A DNA stretch of 64,000 nucleotides from Flagellimonas okinawensis (lineage in GTDB: Bacteria > Bacteroidota > Bacteroidia > Flavobacteriales > Flavobacteriaceae), in the NCBI RefSeq assembly GCF_029194005.1, contig NZ_JARFVA010000001.1:744001-808000 (forward strand), in the 5' to 3' direction. Position numbers and translations under genes: made by a program. The notes under the pieces are model-generated. The model saw only the letters and a list, made by a program, of their open reading frames with translations, was not told the origin of the DNA and ran no database searches. Every line of letters begins with the position of its first letter. Within the stretch, counting starts at the first letter, position 1. Positions 35,153-44,917 of this stretch are shown piece by piece.

Positions 35153-35238
35153 GGCAAAATACTGCAAAAATTTGCAGTTCTCAAGATATTTTTATCAAAA
35201 AAAGCATTTTATCGCATGATATGCAGTTTTTTGCATAT
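35153..35238. promoter_or_regulatory. Candidate DeoR operators: repeated TGCAAAAAnnTGCA motif
   Basis: The divergent region between the DeoR gene and nagB has TGCAAAAATTTGCA (35163-35176, inside a perfect 8-bp palindrome), TGCAAAAAACTGCA on the minus strand (35222-35235, inside ATATGCA/TGCATAT), and an overlapping weaker copy, GGCAAAATACTGCA (35153-35166). They share TGCAAAAAnnTGCA. Repetition around the divergent promoters suggests sites for the DeoR-type repressor. Confidence 0.55.
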
Positions 35239-35287
35239 ATTTGGAATTAACTTTTCAGCATTTTGCTAGAATATTATTTATTTTCTT

Positions 35288-37195
35288 ATGTACGAGCCTT
35301 ATCAGGAAGAATTAAGATTTGAAAAAATCCACACGATTATCCATGGGGATTCAGATGCAGCTTCGCTATCGGTAGCAAATGAAATTGCTAGTTTGATCAA
35401 GCAAAAACAAGAACAGGGCACAAAAGCTGTTCTAGGTTTGGCTACAGGTTCCACACCTGTAAAAGTTTATGACTACTTGGTTCAGTTCCACAAAGAAGGG
35501 AGACTGAGTTTTAAAAACGTGATCACCTTTAACTTGGACGAGTACTTCCCAATGGATGCAGACTCCATCCATAGTTATGTAAGGTTCATGAACGAACACC
35601 TTTTCGACCATATCGATATTGAGCCACACAATGTACATATCCCCGATGGAAGCCTTTCCATGGAAGAGGTAAGAAAGTACTGTGAGGATTATGAAGAGAA
35701 AATAAAGAATGTGGGCGGCATCGATATCCAAGTTTTGGGTATTGGTAGAACCGGACATATTGGTTTTAACGAACCAGGTTCCACATTGAACAGTAAAACA
35801 AGATTAATTCGCTTGGACAGGGTCACAAGGCTCGATGCTGCAAGTGATTTCTTTGGTGAAGAAAATGTCCCTAAAAGAGCCATCACCATGGGGGTGGGCA
35901 CCATTATGAGTGCACGAAAAATCATCTTGATGGCTTGGGGCGAAGGAAAATCCAGCATAATCCAACAAGCCGTTGAAGGAGAGATAAAGGAATCTGTTCC
36001 CGCAACATTCCTTCAGCATCACGAAAACTGTGACTTTGTATTGGATGAGGCCGCAGCTTCTTCCCTAACAAGAATTAAGACGCCTTGGTTGGCCACAGAA
36101 TGTGATTGGGATGATAAGCTCATAAAGACCGCCACAATTTGGTTGTCCGAAAAGTTGGGCAAAGCCATTTTAAAGCTGACCAACGAAGATTACAACGAAT
36201 ATGGTATGGGTAATTTGATTGCGGAGATTGGTTCTGCAGAACAAATCAACCTTAAAGTATTTAATCAGCTACAGCACACCATTACAGGCTGGCCAGGAGG
36301 GAAACCCAATGCGGACGACAGCCAAAGACCTGAAAGGGCCGAGCCATTTCCAAAGACTTCATTGATCTTTAGCCCACATCCAGATGATGATGTTATTTCC
36401 ATGGGAGGAACATTGTTGCGCCTGGTGGACCAAGGACACGACGTGCATGTAGCGTACCAAACATCCGGTAACATTGCCGTTTTTGATGACGAAGTAATCC
36501 GTTTCTTGGATTTTGCCACAGATGTGCAAAAAGACAATAAGGACCTTCAAAAGAAATTCAAAGATGTTCGCGAATTCATCGCCAACAAAAAACCAGGAGA
36601 GCTGGACAGTCCCGAAGTCCAAGAATTTAAAGGACTTATAAGGAAAGGTGAAGCCTTGGCAGCTTGCAGGTACTGTGGTGTACCAGAAGAAAATGCCCAC
36701 TTCCAAAACCTTCCGTTTTACGAAACAGGAGCTGTAAGGAAAAAACCTCTCTCCGATGAGGATGTGCAGATTACCTATGATTTGCTGAACAAATTAAAAC
36801 CGCATCAAATTTTTGCTGCAGGAGATTTGTCCGACCCGCACGGCACACACAGGGTATGTCTGCAAATCATCTTCAAAGCATTGGAAAAACTCAAGGAAGA
36901 TAGAGTTGAATGGATCAGAAACTGTTATGTATGGCTTTACCGCGGTGCTTGGCAAGAATGGGATATCGCTGACATGGAAATGGCCGTGCCAATTGGCCCA
37001 AAAGATATGACCAGAAAAATCAACGCCATTTTCAAGCACCAGTCCCAAAAGGACAGTGCCATGTTCCCAGGTAACGATGAAAGGGAATTTTGGCAACGTG
37101 CCGAACAAAGAAACAAGGATACCGCTAACAGATACAACGAACTCGGAATGGCAGAATACGAAGCTATGGAAGGCTTTGTGCGCTATCATTTTTAA
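35288..37195 (+). CDS. nagB: Glucosamine-6-phosphate deaminase fused to a PIG-L/LmbE domain
   Basis: A 635-residue fusion. Residues about 15-265 are NagB (LGLATGSTPVKVYDYL, NLDEYFPMD, GRTGHIGFNEPGS, TMGVGTIM), which converts glucosamine-6-phosphate to fructose-6-phosphate and ammonia. Residues about 355-600 form a PIG-L/LmbE deacetylase-like domain (FSPHPDDDVISMGGTLL, LSDPHGTH), which may remove N-acetyl groups. Such fusions are common in Bacteroidota. It starts the rightward part of the recycling locus, 57 bases before susC. Confidence 0.92.
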   Translation: MYEPYQEELRFEKIHTIIHGDSDAASLSVANEIASLIKQKQEQGTKAVLGLATGSTPVKVYDYLVQFHKEGRLSFKNVITFNLDEYFPMDADSIHSYVRFMNEHLFDHIDIEPHNVHIPDGSLSMEEVRKYCEDYEEKIKNVGGIDIQVLGIGRTGHIGFNEPGSTLNSKTRLIRLDRVTRLDAASDFFGEENVPKRAITMGVGTIMSARKIILMAWGEGKSSIIQQAVEGEIKESVPATFLQHHENCDFVLDEAAASSLTRIKTPWLATECDWDDKLIKTATIWLSEKLGKAILKLTNEDYNEYGMGNLIAEIGSAEQINLKVFNQLQHTITGWPGGKPNADDSQRPERAEPFPKTSLIFSPHPDDDVISMGGTLLRLVDQGHDVHVAYQTSGNIAVFDDEVIRFLDFATDVQKDNKDLQKKFKDVREFIANKKPGELDSPEVQEFKGLIRKGEALAACRYCGVPEENAHFQNLPFYETGAVRKKPLSDEDVQITYDLLNKLKPHQIFAAGDLSDPHGTHRVCLQIIFKALEKLKEDRVEWIRNCYVWLYRGAWQEWDIADMEMAVPIGPKDMTRKINAIFKHQSQKDSAMFPGNDEREFWQRAEQRNKDTANRYNELGMAEYEAMEGFVRYHF

Positions 37196-37252
37196 AAATA
37201 ACGCTTATACAAACTACTCGTTAAACTAAACTCAATTAAACTACTCATTTTT

Positions 37253-40225
37253 ATGCGAAAACTTCATGATTATTTAGGATTGAAGTTCCGATTGGTGCTA
37301 TTTGCGCTCATGGTTTCGACGCTTTCCGCGTTTGGACAGAGCCAGTACACTTTTTCCGGGACTGTTACAGAGGCCGGCACCAACCTTCCGTTGGCAGGTG
37401 CATCTGTATTTATTGAAAACACATCATTTGGAACTGTATCCGATTTTGATGGGAACTACAGCTTCACTGCCACATTGGAATCAGGAGAGCATACCTTGGT
37501 ATTCAGTTCACTAGGGTTTACATCTCAAAGAATTTCAATTACAGCAGGTGGAAGCCTTACCATTACCAATGACATTTCCCTAGCAGAAGACCTTTTGAGC
37601 TTGGACGAGGTAATTGTTACCGGATCTGGAGCAGGTGTTAACAAAAGAACACTTGGTAATGCGATATCTTCGGTAAAAGCAGAAGAGCTTACCGATAATG
37701 GTGCCACACAAATCGACCAGGCCATTGCAGGTAAAATTACCGGTGCTTTGGTTCAGCAAAACTCAGGTGACCCTGCAGGTGGTATCAGTATACGTTTAAG
37801 GGGACCAAGTACCATTGCAGGTAACTCGGACCCACTATACATTGTCGATGGAATTATCATCAGTAACTCCAGTAACGAGTTGGTGGACCTTGGTGGTAAT
37901 GCGCAAAACAGGTTAGCGGACATTAACCCTAACGATATTGAAAAAATCGAGGTAATCAAAGGTGCCGCTGCAGCAGCTATCTATGGATCGCGAGCCAGTA
38001 ATGGTGTAGTACAGATCTTTACCAAACAAGGTAGAAGCGGTGATCCTAAATTTACTTTCATGACCAATGTTAGGGTCAACGAACTAAGAAAGGAAATTGA
38101 TTATAATACCGTTCCATTGGCTTGGGAAGTTCCTGGTGACAGAACCAATTTGGATACCTATGAAGTTGAGCGATACAATCTGCAAGATGCTTTCTTTGAC
38201 ACTGGATTTGGTGTAGAAAACTACCTTTCCATGACAGGTGGCTCAGAAAACACTTCTTATTATTTATCCGCTTCTCATTTAGATAATGAAGGTATTGTAG
38301 AGAACACCAATTTCAAAAGATATGGATTCAAGGCCAACTTGACCCAAAAAGCTTTCGATTGGTTGGATATTACAGGTGGATTCAACTATGTGCGCAGTGT
38401 AAGTAAGGACGTACCCAATGGTGGTATCAACAACGCTTACGGTGCTATTACAGGTTTTGTTTTTAGTGACAACTCCATAGATCCATCACCAGATGAATCC
38501 GGTGTTTTCCCTGTAACCTCTCCAGCAGTACCAAGAACAAACCCAGCAGAAGCTGTATCTCGTTTCGATTTTGGACAAAAAACCAATCGTTTTATCACCA
38601 GCATCGCTTTGGACGCCAATTTCAACAAACATTTGAGTGCAAAGTATACATTGGGTATGGATTATTACAACCAATCTGCTACAGCTTACATACCGATTGG
38701 AAACACATCACCAAACCCTGATGGATATGCAAGAAGAGCCGATTTGAACAATTTCCAGTACAACTCGGACCTTAACGTAACATATAGAACCGACCTTACT
38801 GATGCAATTAGATCAACCTCTACCCTAGGTGGGTCTTGGCAATATGAAGAGCGTGATCGTGTTGGTATCAACGCAACCGGACTTCCTCCAGTGGTACAGA
38901 CCGCAACAGGAGGTAGTATTTTGGAACAAGGTGAAACAAGGTCCAGAATATCTTACTGGGGAGCATTTTTCCAACAATCGTTCTCTTTGAACGATAAAAT
39001 TTATGTAAACGGTGCTGTACGTTTGGACGGTGCATCTACCTTCGGTGAAGATGAGCGTAACCAGCTATACTTTAAGGCCAGTGGATCTTATGTGATTTCC
39101 GATGAAGATTTCTGGAAAGATACATTTGGAGGCACTTTTAACCTATTCAAAGTAAGGGCTTCATGGGGACAAGCCGGAAACTTGACCGCTTTGGGTGCAT
39201 TTGACAGATTCTCTGTATACAACCCATCCGCATTGACCGGTTCAGTTAGTCTTATACCATCTACCGCTCAAGGTAACGAAGACCTTAAACCAGAAAGACA
39301 GGACGAAGTTGAACTAGGTTTTGACGCAGGACTGTTCGAAAACAGATTAGGTATCGAGTTTTCTTACTACAAGCAAAAAGTAACAGACCTTTTATTACCT
39401 AGAGTATTGGGCCCATCCAGTGGATTCGGTTCAAGATTTGAAAACGTAGGAAACTTGGAAAATACAGGGGTAGAAGTTCTTTTGAAAGGTGCCCCGATAA
39501 GAACTCCCGATTTTAATTGGGATGTTACAGCTACATTCTCAACCAACAAAAACGAGGTAACCAGTGTAGCAGGAGGTGGTCGATTGACATTGGCCGGAAG
39601 TTTCTCTACCAACTATGTGATCGAAGGTGAGCCACTTGGGGTGTTCTATCGTCAATTCTATGCAAGAAATGAAGATGGATCTATCGCATTGGATGAAAAC
39701 GGTTACCCATATAGAGGTACTACTGAAGATGGTGAAGCCTCTAAAGTAATCGGAGATCCAAACCCAGATTGGTTCGGTTCCTTGATCAACGAGTTTACAT
39801 ACAAAGATTTTGGACTTAGAGTGCAGTTTGATGCCGTACAAGGGTACGATGTATTCAACTGGAACAGAAGGTTGTTGGACAACGTAGTGTTCGGTGGCGG
39901 ATACAATGTTGGACAAGAATTATTGGGCAACCGTCCTAAAGGTTATGGTAGTGCCCAGGCCAATATTTTCGAAGAATTTGTAGAGGACGGTTCCTTTGTA
40001 AAACTTAGGGAAGTAGCATTGAGCTATAACCTTAAACCAAGTTGGGAATATATCGATAACATCAAGTTCACCTTGGTGGGTAGAAACCTATTCTCTTGGG
40101 ACGATTACTCAGGATGGGATCCAGAAGTTAGTGCTGCCGGACAAAGTAACGGTGTGCGTGGATTTGATTTTGCAACGGTGCCGATTCCAAGAACGTATCA
40201 GTTAGGCGTTAACGTAAGCTTCTAA
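37253..40225 (+). CDS. susC: SusC/RagA-family TonB-dependent outer membrane transporter
   Basis: A 990-residue protein with a signal peptide (LSAFGQSQ), a carboxypeptidase D-like regulatory domain (SGTVTEAGTNLPLAGASVFI, about 33-115), a plug (LDEVIVTGSGAGVNKRTLG, DPLYIVDGIIIS, IEKIEVIKGAAAAAIYGSRASNG) and a C-terminal barrel ending in F. SusC proteins import oligosaccharides or peptides with the SusD lid. The downstream susD and the surrounding recycling genes suggest muropeptides, amino sugars or peptidoglycan fragments as cargo (inference). Confidence 0.94.
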   Translation: MRKLHDYLGLKFRLVLFALMVSTLSAFGQSQYTFSGTVTEAGTNLPLAGASVFIENTSFGTVSDFDGNYSFTATLESGEHTLVFSSLGFTSQRISITAGGSLTITNDISLAEDLLSLDEVIVTGSGAGVNKRTLGNAISSVKAEELTDNGATQIDQAIAGKITGALVQQNSGDPAGGISIRLRGPSTIAGNSDPLYIVDGIIISNSSNELVDLGGNAQNRLADINPNDIEKIEVIKGAAAAAIYGSRASNGVVQIFTKQGRSGDPKFTFMTNVRVNELRKEIDYNTVPLAWEVPGDRTNLDTYEVERYNLQDAFFDTGFGVENYLSMTGGSENTSYYLSASHLDNEGIVENTNFKRYGFKANLTQKAFDWLDITGGFNYVRSVSKDVPNGGINNAYGAITGFVFSDNSIDPSPDESGVFPVTSPAVPRTNPAEAVSRFDFGQKTNRFITSIALDANFNKHLSAKYTLGMDYYNQSATAYIPIGNTSPNPDGYARRADLNNFQYNSDLNVTYRTDLTDAIRSTSTLGGSWQYEERDRVGINATGLPPVVQTATGGSILEQGETRSRISYWGAFFQQSFSLNDKIYVNGAVRLDGASTFGEDERNQLYFKASGSYVISDEDFWKDTFGGTFNLFKVRASWGQAGNLTALGAFDRFSVYNPSALTGSVSLIPSTAQGNEDLKPERQDEVELGFDAGLFENRLGIEFSYYKQKVTDLLLPRVLGPSSGFGSRFENVGNLENTGVEVLLKGAPIRTPDFNWDVTATFSTNKNEVTSVAGGGRLTLAGSFSTNYVIEGEPLGVFYRQFYARNEDGSIALDENGYPYRGTTEDGEASKVIGDPNPDWFGSLINEFTYKDFGLRVQFDAVQGYDVFNWNRRLLDNVVFGGGYNVGQELLGNRPKGYGSAQANIFEEFVEDGSFVKLREVALSYNLKPSWEYIDNIKFTLVGRNLFSWDDYSGWDPEVSAAGQSNGVRGFDFATVPIPRTYQLGVNVSF

Positions 40226-40242
40226 TCTTAAAAAAATTGACA

Positions 40243-41577
40243 ATGAAATTTTACAGATATAACACATATAAGCTGATGTTCTTGCTAACTACCGTATTGG
40301 CATTTACATCTTGCGAAACAGACTTTGAAAACCCGAATGCTGCAACAAGCGATCAGGTATTCTCCTCAAGGGAAGGTATCTTGGCAGCTACCATCGGTAT
40401 GCAGGAACTATATTCCACATCCGGGGTTCGCTATATTGTTGAAACCCCCGCTATCACAACAAGAGAAGCGGGAATAACCACCACATTCCAAAACATGATC
40501 GATTTGGAAGACGGTGGGGACATTCCCAACACAAACTCCAATGTTGTGGGTCTATGGACTACTATGTTAAGGGTAATAGGTATTGCAGAAGATATTTCTG
40601 CAAATGCTGCCACCATTGATATTGATCCAGGAACTCAAAGTGGTTTGATTGCTTATGCAAACCTTTATCATGCAATGAGTATTGGTGCCATGGCACAAAA
40701 CTATGAGCAAGTAATTGTAGCAACATCAGAGGATAATCCTCCTTTTGTTTCAAGAATCGAAGGATTCAATACCGCAATTACTTTGTTGAACGAAGCCAAG
40801 AACACCATTACTGCAAATCCCATTTCAGCAGAATTTGAAACAGAGGTTTTGCGAGGTGAAATCGATTTGGAAAACACCATTGATGCCATGTTGGCGAGGT
40901 TTAACCTGTATGCTGGAAATTATGATGCAGCCATTGCTGCGGCTTCGGAAGTAGACCAAACTTCCACTTCAGTTTTCACATACGATTCCCAAAACCTTAA
41001 CCCGGTTTGGAGCAGGGTTTACCAAAATGGAACACCAAACTTTAAGCCAAGGGACAATTTTGGTCTTCCAGAGAGCTTTGTAATCGATGAGAATGACGGA
41101 AGGGTTGAATTCTACTTGATTCCATTGGATGAATTGAACCTTAACCAACTCCCCATTGAAGACTTGGCCGGTTTCTTCCAAACTGAATCATCAGAAATAC
41201 CATTGTATTTGCCAGATGAAATGAACTTGATCATTGCTGAGGCGAACCTAAGGAGCGCCTCACCAAACACTGGTGCTGCAGTAACTGCATTGAATTTGGT
41301 ACTTACCGATACAGATGATGCTTTTGGAGTAAACGCGAACCTTCCTGCATATGCCGGGGATACCTCTGTAGATGCTTTGTTGGACGAAGTTTATAAAAAC
41401 AGAAGGATTGAATTGTTCTTGACTGGTTCAAGCTTAGAGGACAGTAGAAGGTTTGGCAGACCCGAACCTACTCCAACCGTTCAAAATTTCGAGGAAGAAC
41501 GCAACAGAAACTTCTATCCTTACCCTAACACGGAAAGAGATAACAATACAAACACACCGGCTGACCCAGCCATTTAA
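40243..41577 (+). CDS. susD: SusD/RagB-family nutrient-binding lipoprotein
   Basis: A 444-residue lipoprotein. The ATG at 40243 is preferred over a TTG six bases upstream. The lipobox is VLAFTSC, followed by ETDFENPNAAT. Helical SusD-type segments are visible (ANLYHAMSIGAMAQNYEQV, EMNLIIAEANLRSA, LDEVYKNRRIELFLTGSSLEDSRRFGRP). It forms the surface lid of the SusC pore and determines ligand choice. A strong terminator lies about 40 bases downstream, so nagB-susC-susD may form one operon. Confidence 0.92.
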   Translation: MKFYRYNTYKLMFLLTTVLAFTSCETDFENPNAATSDQVFSSREGILAATIGMQELYSTSGVRYIVETPAITTREAGITTTFQNMIDLEDGGDIPNTNSNVVGLWTTMLRVIGIAEDISANAATIDIDPGTQSGLIAYANLYHAMSIGAMAQNYEQVIVATSEDNPPFVSRIEGFNTAITLLNEAKNTITANPISAEFETEVLRGEIDLENTIDAMLARFNLYAGNYDAAIAAASEVDQTSTSVFTYDSQNLNPVWSRVYQNGTPNFKPRDNFGLPESFVIDENDGRVEFYLIPLDELNLNQLPIEDLAGFFQTESSEIPLYLPDEMNLIIAEANLRSASPNTGAAVTALNLVLTDTDDAFGVNANLPAYAGDTSVDALLDEVYKNRRIELFLTGSSLEDSRRFGRPEPTPTVQNFEEERNRNFYPYPNTERDNNTNTPADPAI

Positions 41578-41618
41578 AAGATAATGTTTTTAAGTTGTTA
41601 GTTGTTTAATTAATCTTG

Positions 41619-41653
41619 AAAAGGCCTACATTTAGTGCATACGTAGGCCTTTT
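41619..41653 (+). terminator. Intrinsic terminator after susD
   Basis: AAAAGGCCTAC (41619-41629) pairs with GTAGGCCTTTT (41643-41653), followed by more T. It falls 13 bases before the preferred start of the GHL10 gene, and rules out the longer start at 41616. Confidence 0.88.
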
Positions 41654-41666
41654 TTTTATCCTATAT

Positions 41667-43151
41667 ATGCGTCGATTTTTATACATATTGCCCTTACTTT
41701 TTATATGTGCTTGCGCAACAGTAAAAGCGCCTGAAAAAGAGTTTCGGGGCGTGTGGATAGCTACAGTGGCCAATATCGATTGGCCCAAACATCCGAATGA
41801 CGATGTTTCCAAGAAAAAAAAGGACTTCATCGATATCCTTGATTTCTATCAGAATATGAATTTCAATGCGGCCATCGTACAGGTACGCACCGCAGGAGAC
41901 GCCCTCTACCCGACCGATTTGGCACCTTGGTCCAGATATTTGACCGGAAAAGAAGGTACTGCCCCAGAAGGATTCGACGAACCATTGAAATGGATGATCA
42001 ATGAAACCCATGCCCGTGGCATGGAATTCCACGCTTGGCTCAACCCATATAGAGCAACAGTTAGCTTGGATACTTCATTACTTTCCCAGAAACACGATTA
42101 TTACCAACACCCCGATTGGATCATACAATACGGGAAAAAGAATTATTACAATCCCGGACTACCAGCAGTCAGGGAAAAATTCAACAAAATTATAGAAGAG
42201 TTGGTCACCACTTATGAGGTGGATGCCATACATTTTGATGACTACTTCTACCCCTACAAAGTAGAGGGGGAAACTTTTGATGATGCAGCAACCTATGCAA
42301 AATATGGATTACCAGAACAATCCTTGGAAGATTGGCGACGAAGCAATGTGGACTCGCTGGTACAAAATGTGCATCGGACCATAAAAATGAATAAACCATG
42401 GGTCCAATTTGGAATCAGTCCTTTTGGAGTCTGGAAAAATAAAAGCACCGACCCCACAGGTTCCGATACCAAAGCGGGACAAACCACCTTTGAAGACCTC
42501 TTTGCCGACCCCGTACTTTGGGTGCAGGAAGGCTGGCTGGATTATTTGGCCCCTCAAGTCTATTGGAGCATGGATTACCCCGTGGCTTCCCATAAGATCA
42601 TAACATCGTGGTGGGACCAGCACACACCAAACACCAATCTGTACATCGGAAACGGTACCTACAAAATTAAAAACAATGCCGACAAGGCTTGGGACAAAAA
42701 AAATGAGATTCCAAAACAGTTGAACCTTGCCCGGGAGTTGGACCACATTAATGGAAATATCTTCTTTAGTGCAAAATCGTTGATAGGACAACATGAAAAA
42801 GTAAATGAAAAGCTTCAAAAAAAGTTTTATCTTTTGCCTTCCGAAAACCCTGGACCACTCAACAAAGTTGTACGTGAGGTTCAATTACCGGCCATCAAAT
42901 CAGTTCAGTTGGACCAACAAGCTTTGACCATCTGTATCGATCACACCGATAATGTCCCTAGATTTCTCAACCTTTATATTTACCAAAAAGGCAATCATCA
43001 ACTCATTGGAAAACAATATCTTTCGGAGAGTGCCATGGAAGGATGTTTTCAATTTCAACTCACTAAAAAACAGTTAAGACGCAATATTCAAATCAATATT
43101 AGTGACGCATATGGCAACCAAAGTGCCATGCTGCCATTAAAACTAAAATAG
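41667..43151 (+). CDS. GHL10-family glycosyl hydrolase lipoprotein (DigH-like)
   Basis: A 494-residue lipoprotein; the ATG at 41667 avoids the terminator overlap and begins a good signal peptide (MRRFLYILPLLFICAC). The catalytic domain shows RGVWIATVANIDWP, MNFNAAIVQVRTAGDALYP, GMEFHAWLNPYRA, VDAIHFDDYFYPY and FGISPFGVW, typical of GHL10 (DUF187). E. coli DigH of this family cleaves denuded peptidoglycan glycan strands. This fits the recycling genes downstream. It may lead the operon through anmK. Confidence 0.88.
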   Translation: MRRFLYILPLLFICACATVKAPEKEFRGVWIATVANIDWPKHPNDDVSKKKKDFIDILDFYQNMNFNAAIVQVRTAGDALYPTDLAPWSRYLTGKEGTAPEGFDEPLKWMINETHARGMEFHAWLNPYRATVSLDTSLLSQKHDYYQHPDWIIQYGKKNYYNPGLPAVREKFNKIIEELVTTYEVDAIHFDDYFYPYKVEGETFDDAATYAKYGLPEQSLEDWRRSNVDSLVQNVHRTIKMNKPWVQFGISPFGVWKNKSTDPTGSDTKAGQTTFEDLFADPVLWVQEGWLDYLAPQVYWSMDYPVASHKIITSWWDQHTPNTNLYIGNGTYKIKNNADKAWDKKNEIPKQLNLARELDHINGNIFFSAKSLIGQHEKVNEKLQKKFYLLPSENPGPLNKVVREVQLPAIKSVQLDQQALTICIDHTDNVPRFLNLYIYQKGNHQLIGKQYLSESAMEGCFQFQLTKKQLRRNIQINISDAYGNQSAMLPLKLK

Positions 43152-43157
43152 AACCTT

Positions 43158-43640
43158 ATGCAGGACATGCTCGTGCGACTTTTGGACTTACCGGATATCT
43201 CAGGAGAGGAGAAAAACCTATTCGAGAAAGACGGCATCGTCTTTAAAAGGCCCATTACGCCAGAAAAAAGTATTGTGGTGGACTGGGTTGCCAAGCATTT
43301 CAGTAAGAATTGGGCCGATGAGGCTGCAGCTGCCTTTACATCGCTTCCTGTTAACTGTTATATCGCTCAGCGAGAACAAGAGATTCTTGGTTTTGCCTGT
43401 TTTGAAAGTACTGCAAAAAACTTTTTTGGTCCCACTGGGGTTGTCAGTACGGAAAGAGGAAAAAATATCGGGAAAGTCCTTTTGGTAAAATCATTGCTGG
43501 CTCTAAAAGAAATGGGATATGCCTACGCCATTATCGGCGGGGTTGGACCTATTTCCTACTACGAACAAACAGTAGATGCAAAAATCATTGATAAATCGGA
43601 AAAAAGCATTTATCAGAACCTTTTAAAACAATCCAAATGA
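43158..43640 (+). CDS. GNAT-family N-acetyltransferase
   Basis: A 160-residue single-domain protein with the GNAT fold: acetyl-CoA-binding segment GVVSTERGKNIGKVLLVKSL (about 94-113) and a C-terminal strand-helix (YAYAIIGGVGPISYYEQTV). It is 6 bases after the GHL10 gene and overlaps the transporter gene by 4 bases. The substrate is unknown; an amino sugar such as glucosamine is possible from context. Confidence 0.8.
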   Translation: MQDMLVRLLDLPDISGEEKNLFEKDGIVFKRPITPEKSIVVDWVAKHFSKNWADEAAAAFTSLPVNCYIAQREQEILGFACFESTAKNFFGPTGVVSTERGKNIGKVLLVKSLLALKEMGYAYAIIGGVGPISYYEQTVDAKIIDKSEKSIYQNLLKQSK

Positions 43641-44917
43641 GTGTAGCCCCAAAAGACAAGAATGCATGGCTGTGGATCCCCTTTTTATATTTCACGCAAG
43701 GTATCCCGTACATTCTTGTGGTGACCGTTTCCGTGATAATGTACAAACGATTGGGAATAGGCAATGCCGAAATTGGGCTGTATACGAGCTGGCTATATTT
43801 ACCTTGGGTTATAAAACCACTATGGAGCCCTATCGTAGATCTTAATGGCACCAAAAGAAAATGGTTTTTAGGAATGCAATTACTCATTTCAATGGCATTC
43901 TTGGGCATAGGACTTTTTCTGCCATCAAACTCCTTCTTTATCATCACATTGGCATTCTTTTGGATGGCGGCCTTCGCCTCGGCAACCAATGATATCGCAT
44001 CGGACGGCTACTATATGATTGGTCTCACTCAAAAGAAACAATCCTTTTTTATTGGATTGCGCAGTACATTTTACCGATTGGCCATGGTTACCGGCCAAGG
44101 TCTACTGGTGATTTTTGCAGGGTACCTCGAAAACCAGTATGGCGACAATACCAAAGCGTGGTCCGTTACCATGATTAGTGCGGCTGTTTTAATGATTGTT
44201 CTTACCGTTTCCAACTTTTTTACCGCACCAAAATTTGAAGAAACCACAACTGAACCCAAGGAAAAACCCGCTGGATTCTTTGAAGTATTCGCCACCTTTT
44301 TCAAAAAACATCAAATAGGGATTGCTTTGCTATTTATCCTAACGTATCGATTGGGGGAATCCCAATTGGTAAAAATGGCATCACCTTTTTTACTGGATGA
44401 TTTGGAGGTGGGCGGATTGGCCTACTCCACCGAAGCAGTGGGAACCATTTACGGTACGGTCGGCATCATTATGCTATCTCTTGGCGGTATCCTTGGTGGT
44501 ATCCTAATTTCACGCGACGGACTTAAAAAATGGATGCTTCCCATGTTATTGTCCCTTAATTTGCCCAACGCACTTTATGCGATTTTGGCCATAACACAGA
44601 CCACAAGTCTGTATGCCGTGGTAGGCACTGTTGTTCTTGAACAATTTGGATACGGATTCGGTTTTGCTGCATTTATGATGTATTTGATCTATGTGGCAGA
44701 AGGGGCTTCCAAAACATCACATTACGCCATTGCCACTGGTTTTATGGCTTTGGGCATGATGCTGCCCGGTATGTTGAGCGGTTATATTCAGGAATGGCTG
44801 GGGTACGATGGTTTTTTCATCTGGGTGGTCATTGCCGCCCTACCCGCATTTTTTGCATTACGCTATTTAAAATATCCAGCGGATTACGGTAAAAAAACGG
44901 CAGAAACCAATGACTAA
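43637..44917 (+). CDS. AmpG-like muropeptide/MFS permease
   Basis: A 426-residue integral membrane protein with about twelve helices. The opening WIPFLYFTQGIPYILVVTVSVIMYKRLGIGNAEIG and the segment LPWVIKPLWSPIVD are typical of AmpG-type permeases, which import GlcNAc-anhydroMurNAc muropeptides to the cytoplasm. The nagZ, anmK and murQ genes nearby provide the following steps. Confidence 0.88.
   Translation: MSVAPKDKNAWLWIPFLYFTQGIPYILVVTVSVIMYKRLGIGNAEIGLYTSWLYLPWVIKPLWSPIVDLNGTKRKWFLGMQLLISMAFLGIGLFLPSNSFFIITLAFFWMAAFASATNDIASDGYYMIGLTQKKQSFFIGLRSTFYRLAMVTGQGLLVIFAGYLENQYGDNTKAWSVTMISAAVLMIVLTVSNFFTAPKFEETTTEPKEKPAGFFEVFATFFKKHQIGIALLFILTYRLGESQLVKMASPFLLDDLEVGGLAYSTEAVGTIYGTVGIIMLSLGGILGGILISRDGLKKWMLPMLLSLNLPNALYAILAITQTTSLYAVVGTVVLEQFGYGFGFAAFMMYLIYVAEGASKTSHYAIATGFMALGMMLPGMLSGYIQEWLGYDGFFIWVVIAALPAFFALRYLKYPADYGKKTAETND

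Noticed and set aside
35108..35167. Longer N-terminus of the DeoR-type regulator
   Set aside because: The extra residues precede the conserved MLKEERQ start and overlap the candidate operator region.
37196..37252. Region upstream of susC as target of the candidate guide RNA
   Set aside because: No match to the candidate guide, even of the first eight bases, was found here or elsewhere in the window by eye, although SusCD operons are attractive targets.
41616..41666. Longer N-terminus of the GHL10 protein
   Set aside because: The extra 17 codons lie over the susD terminator hairpin; the ATG at 41667 begins a clean signal peptide.
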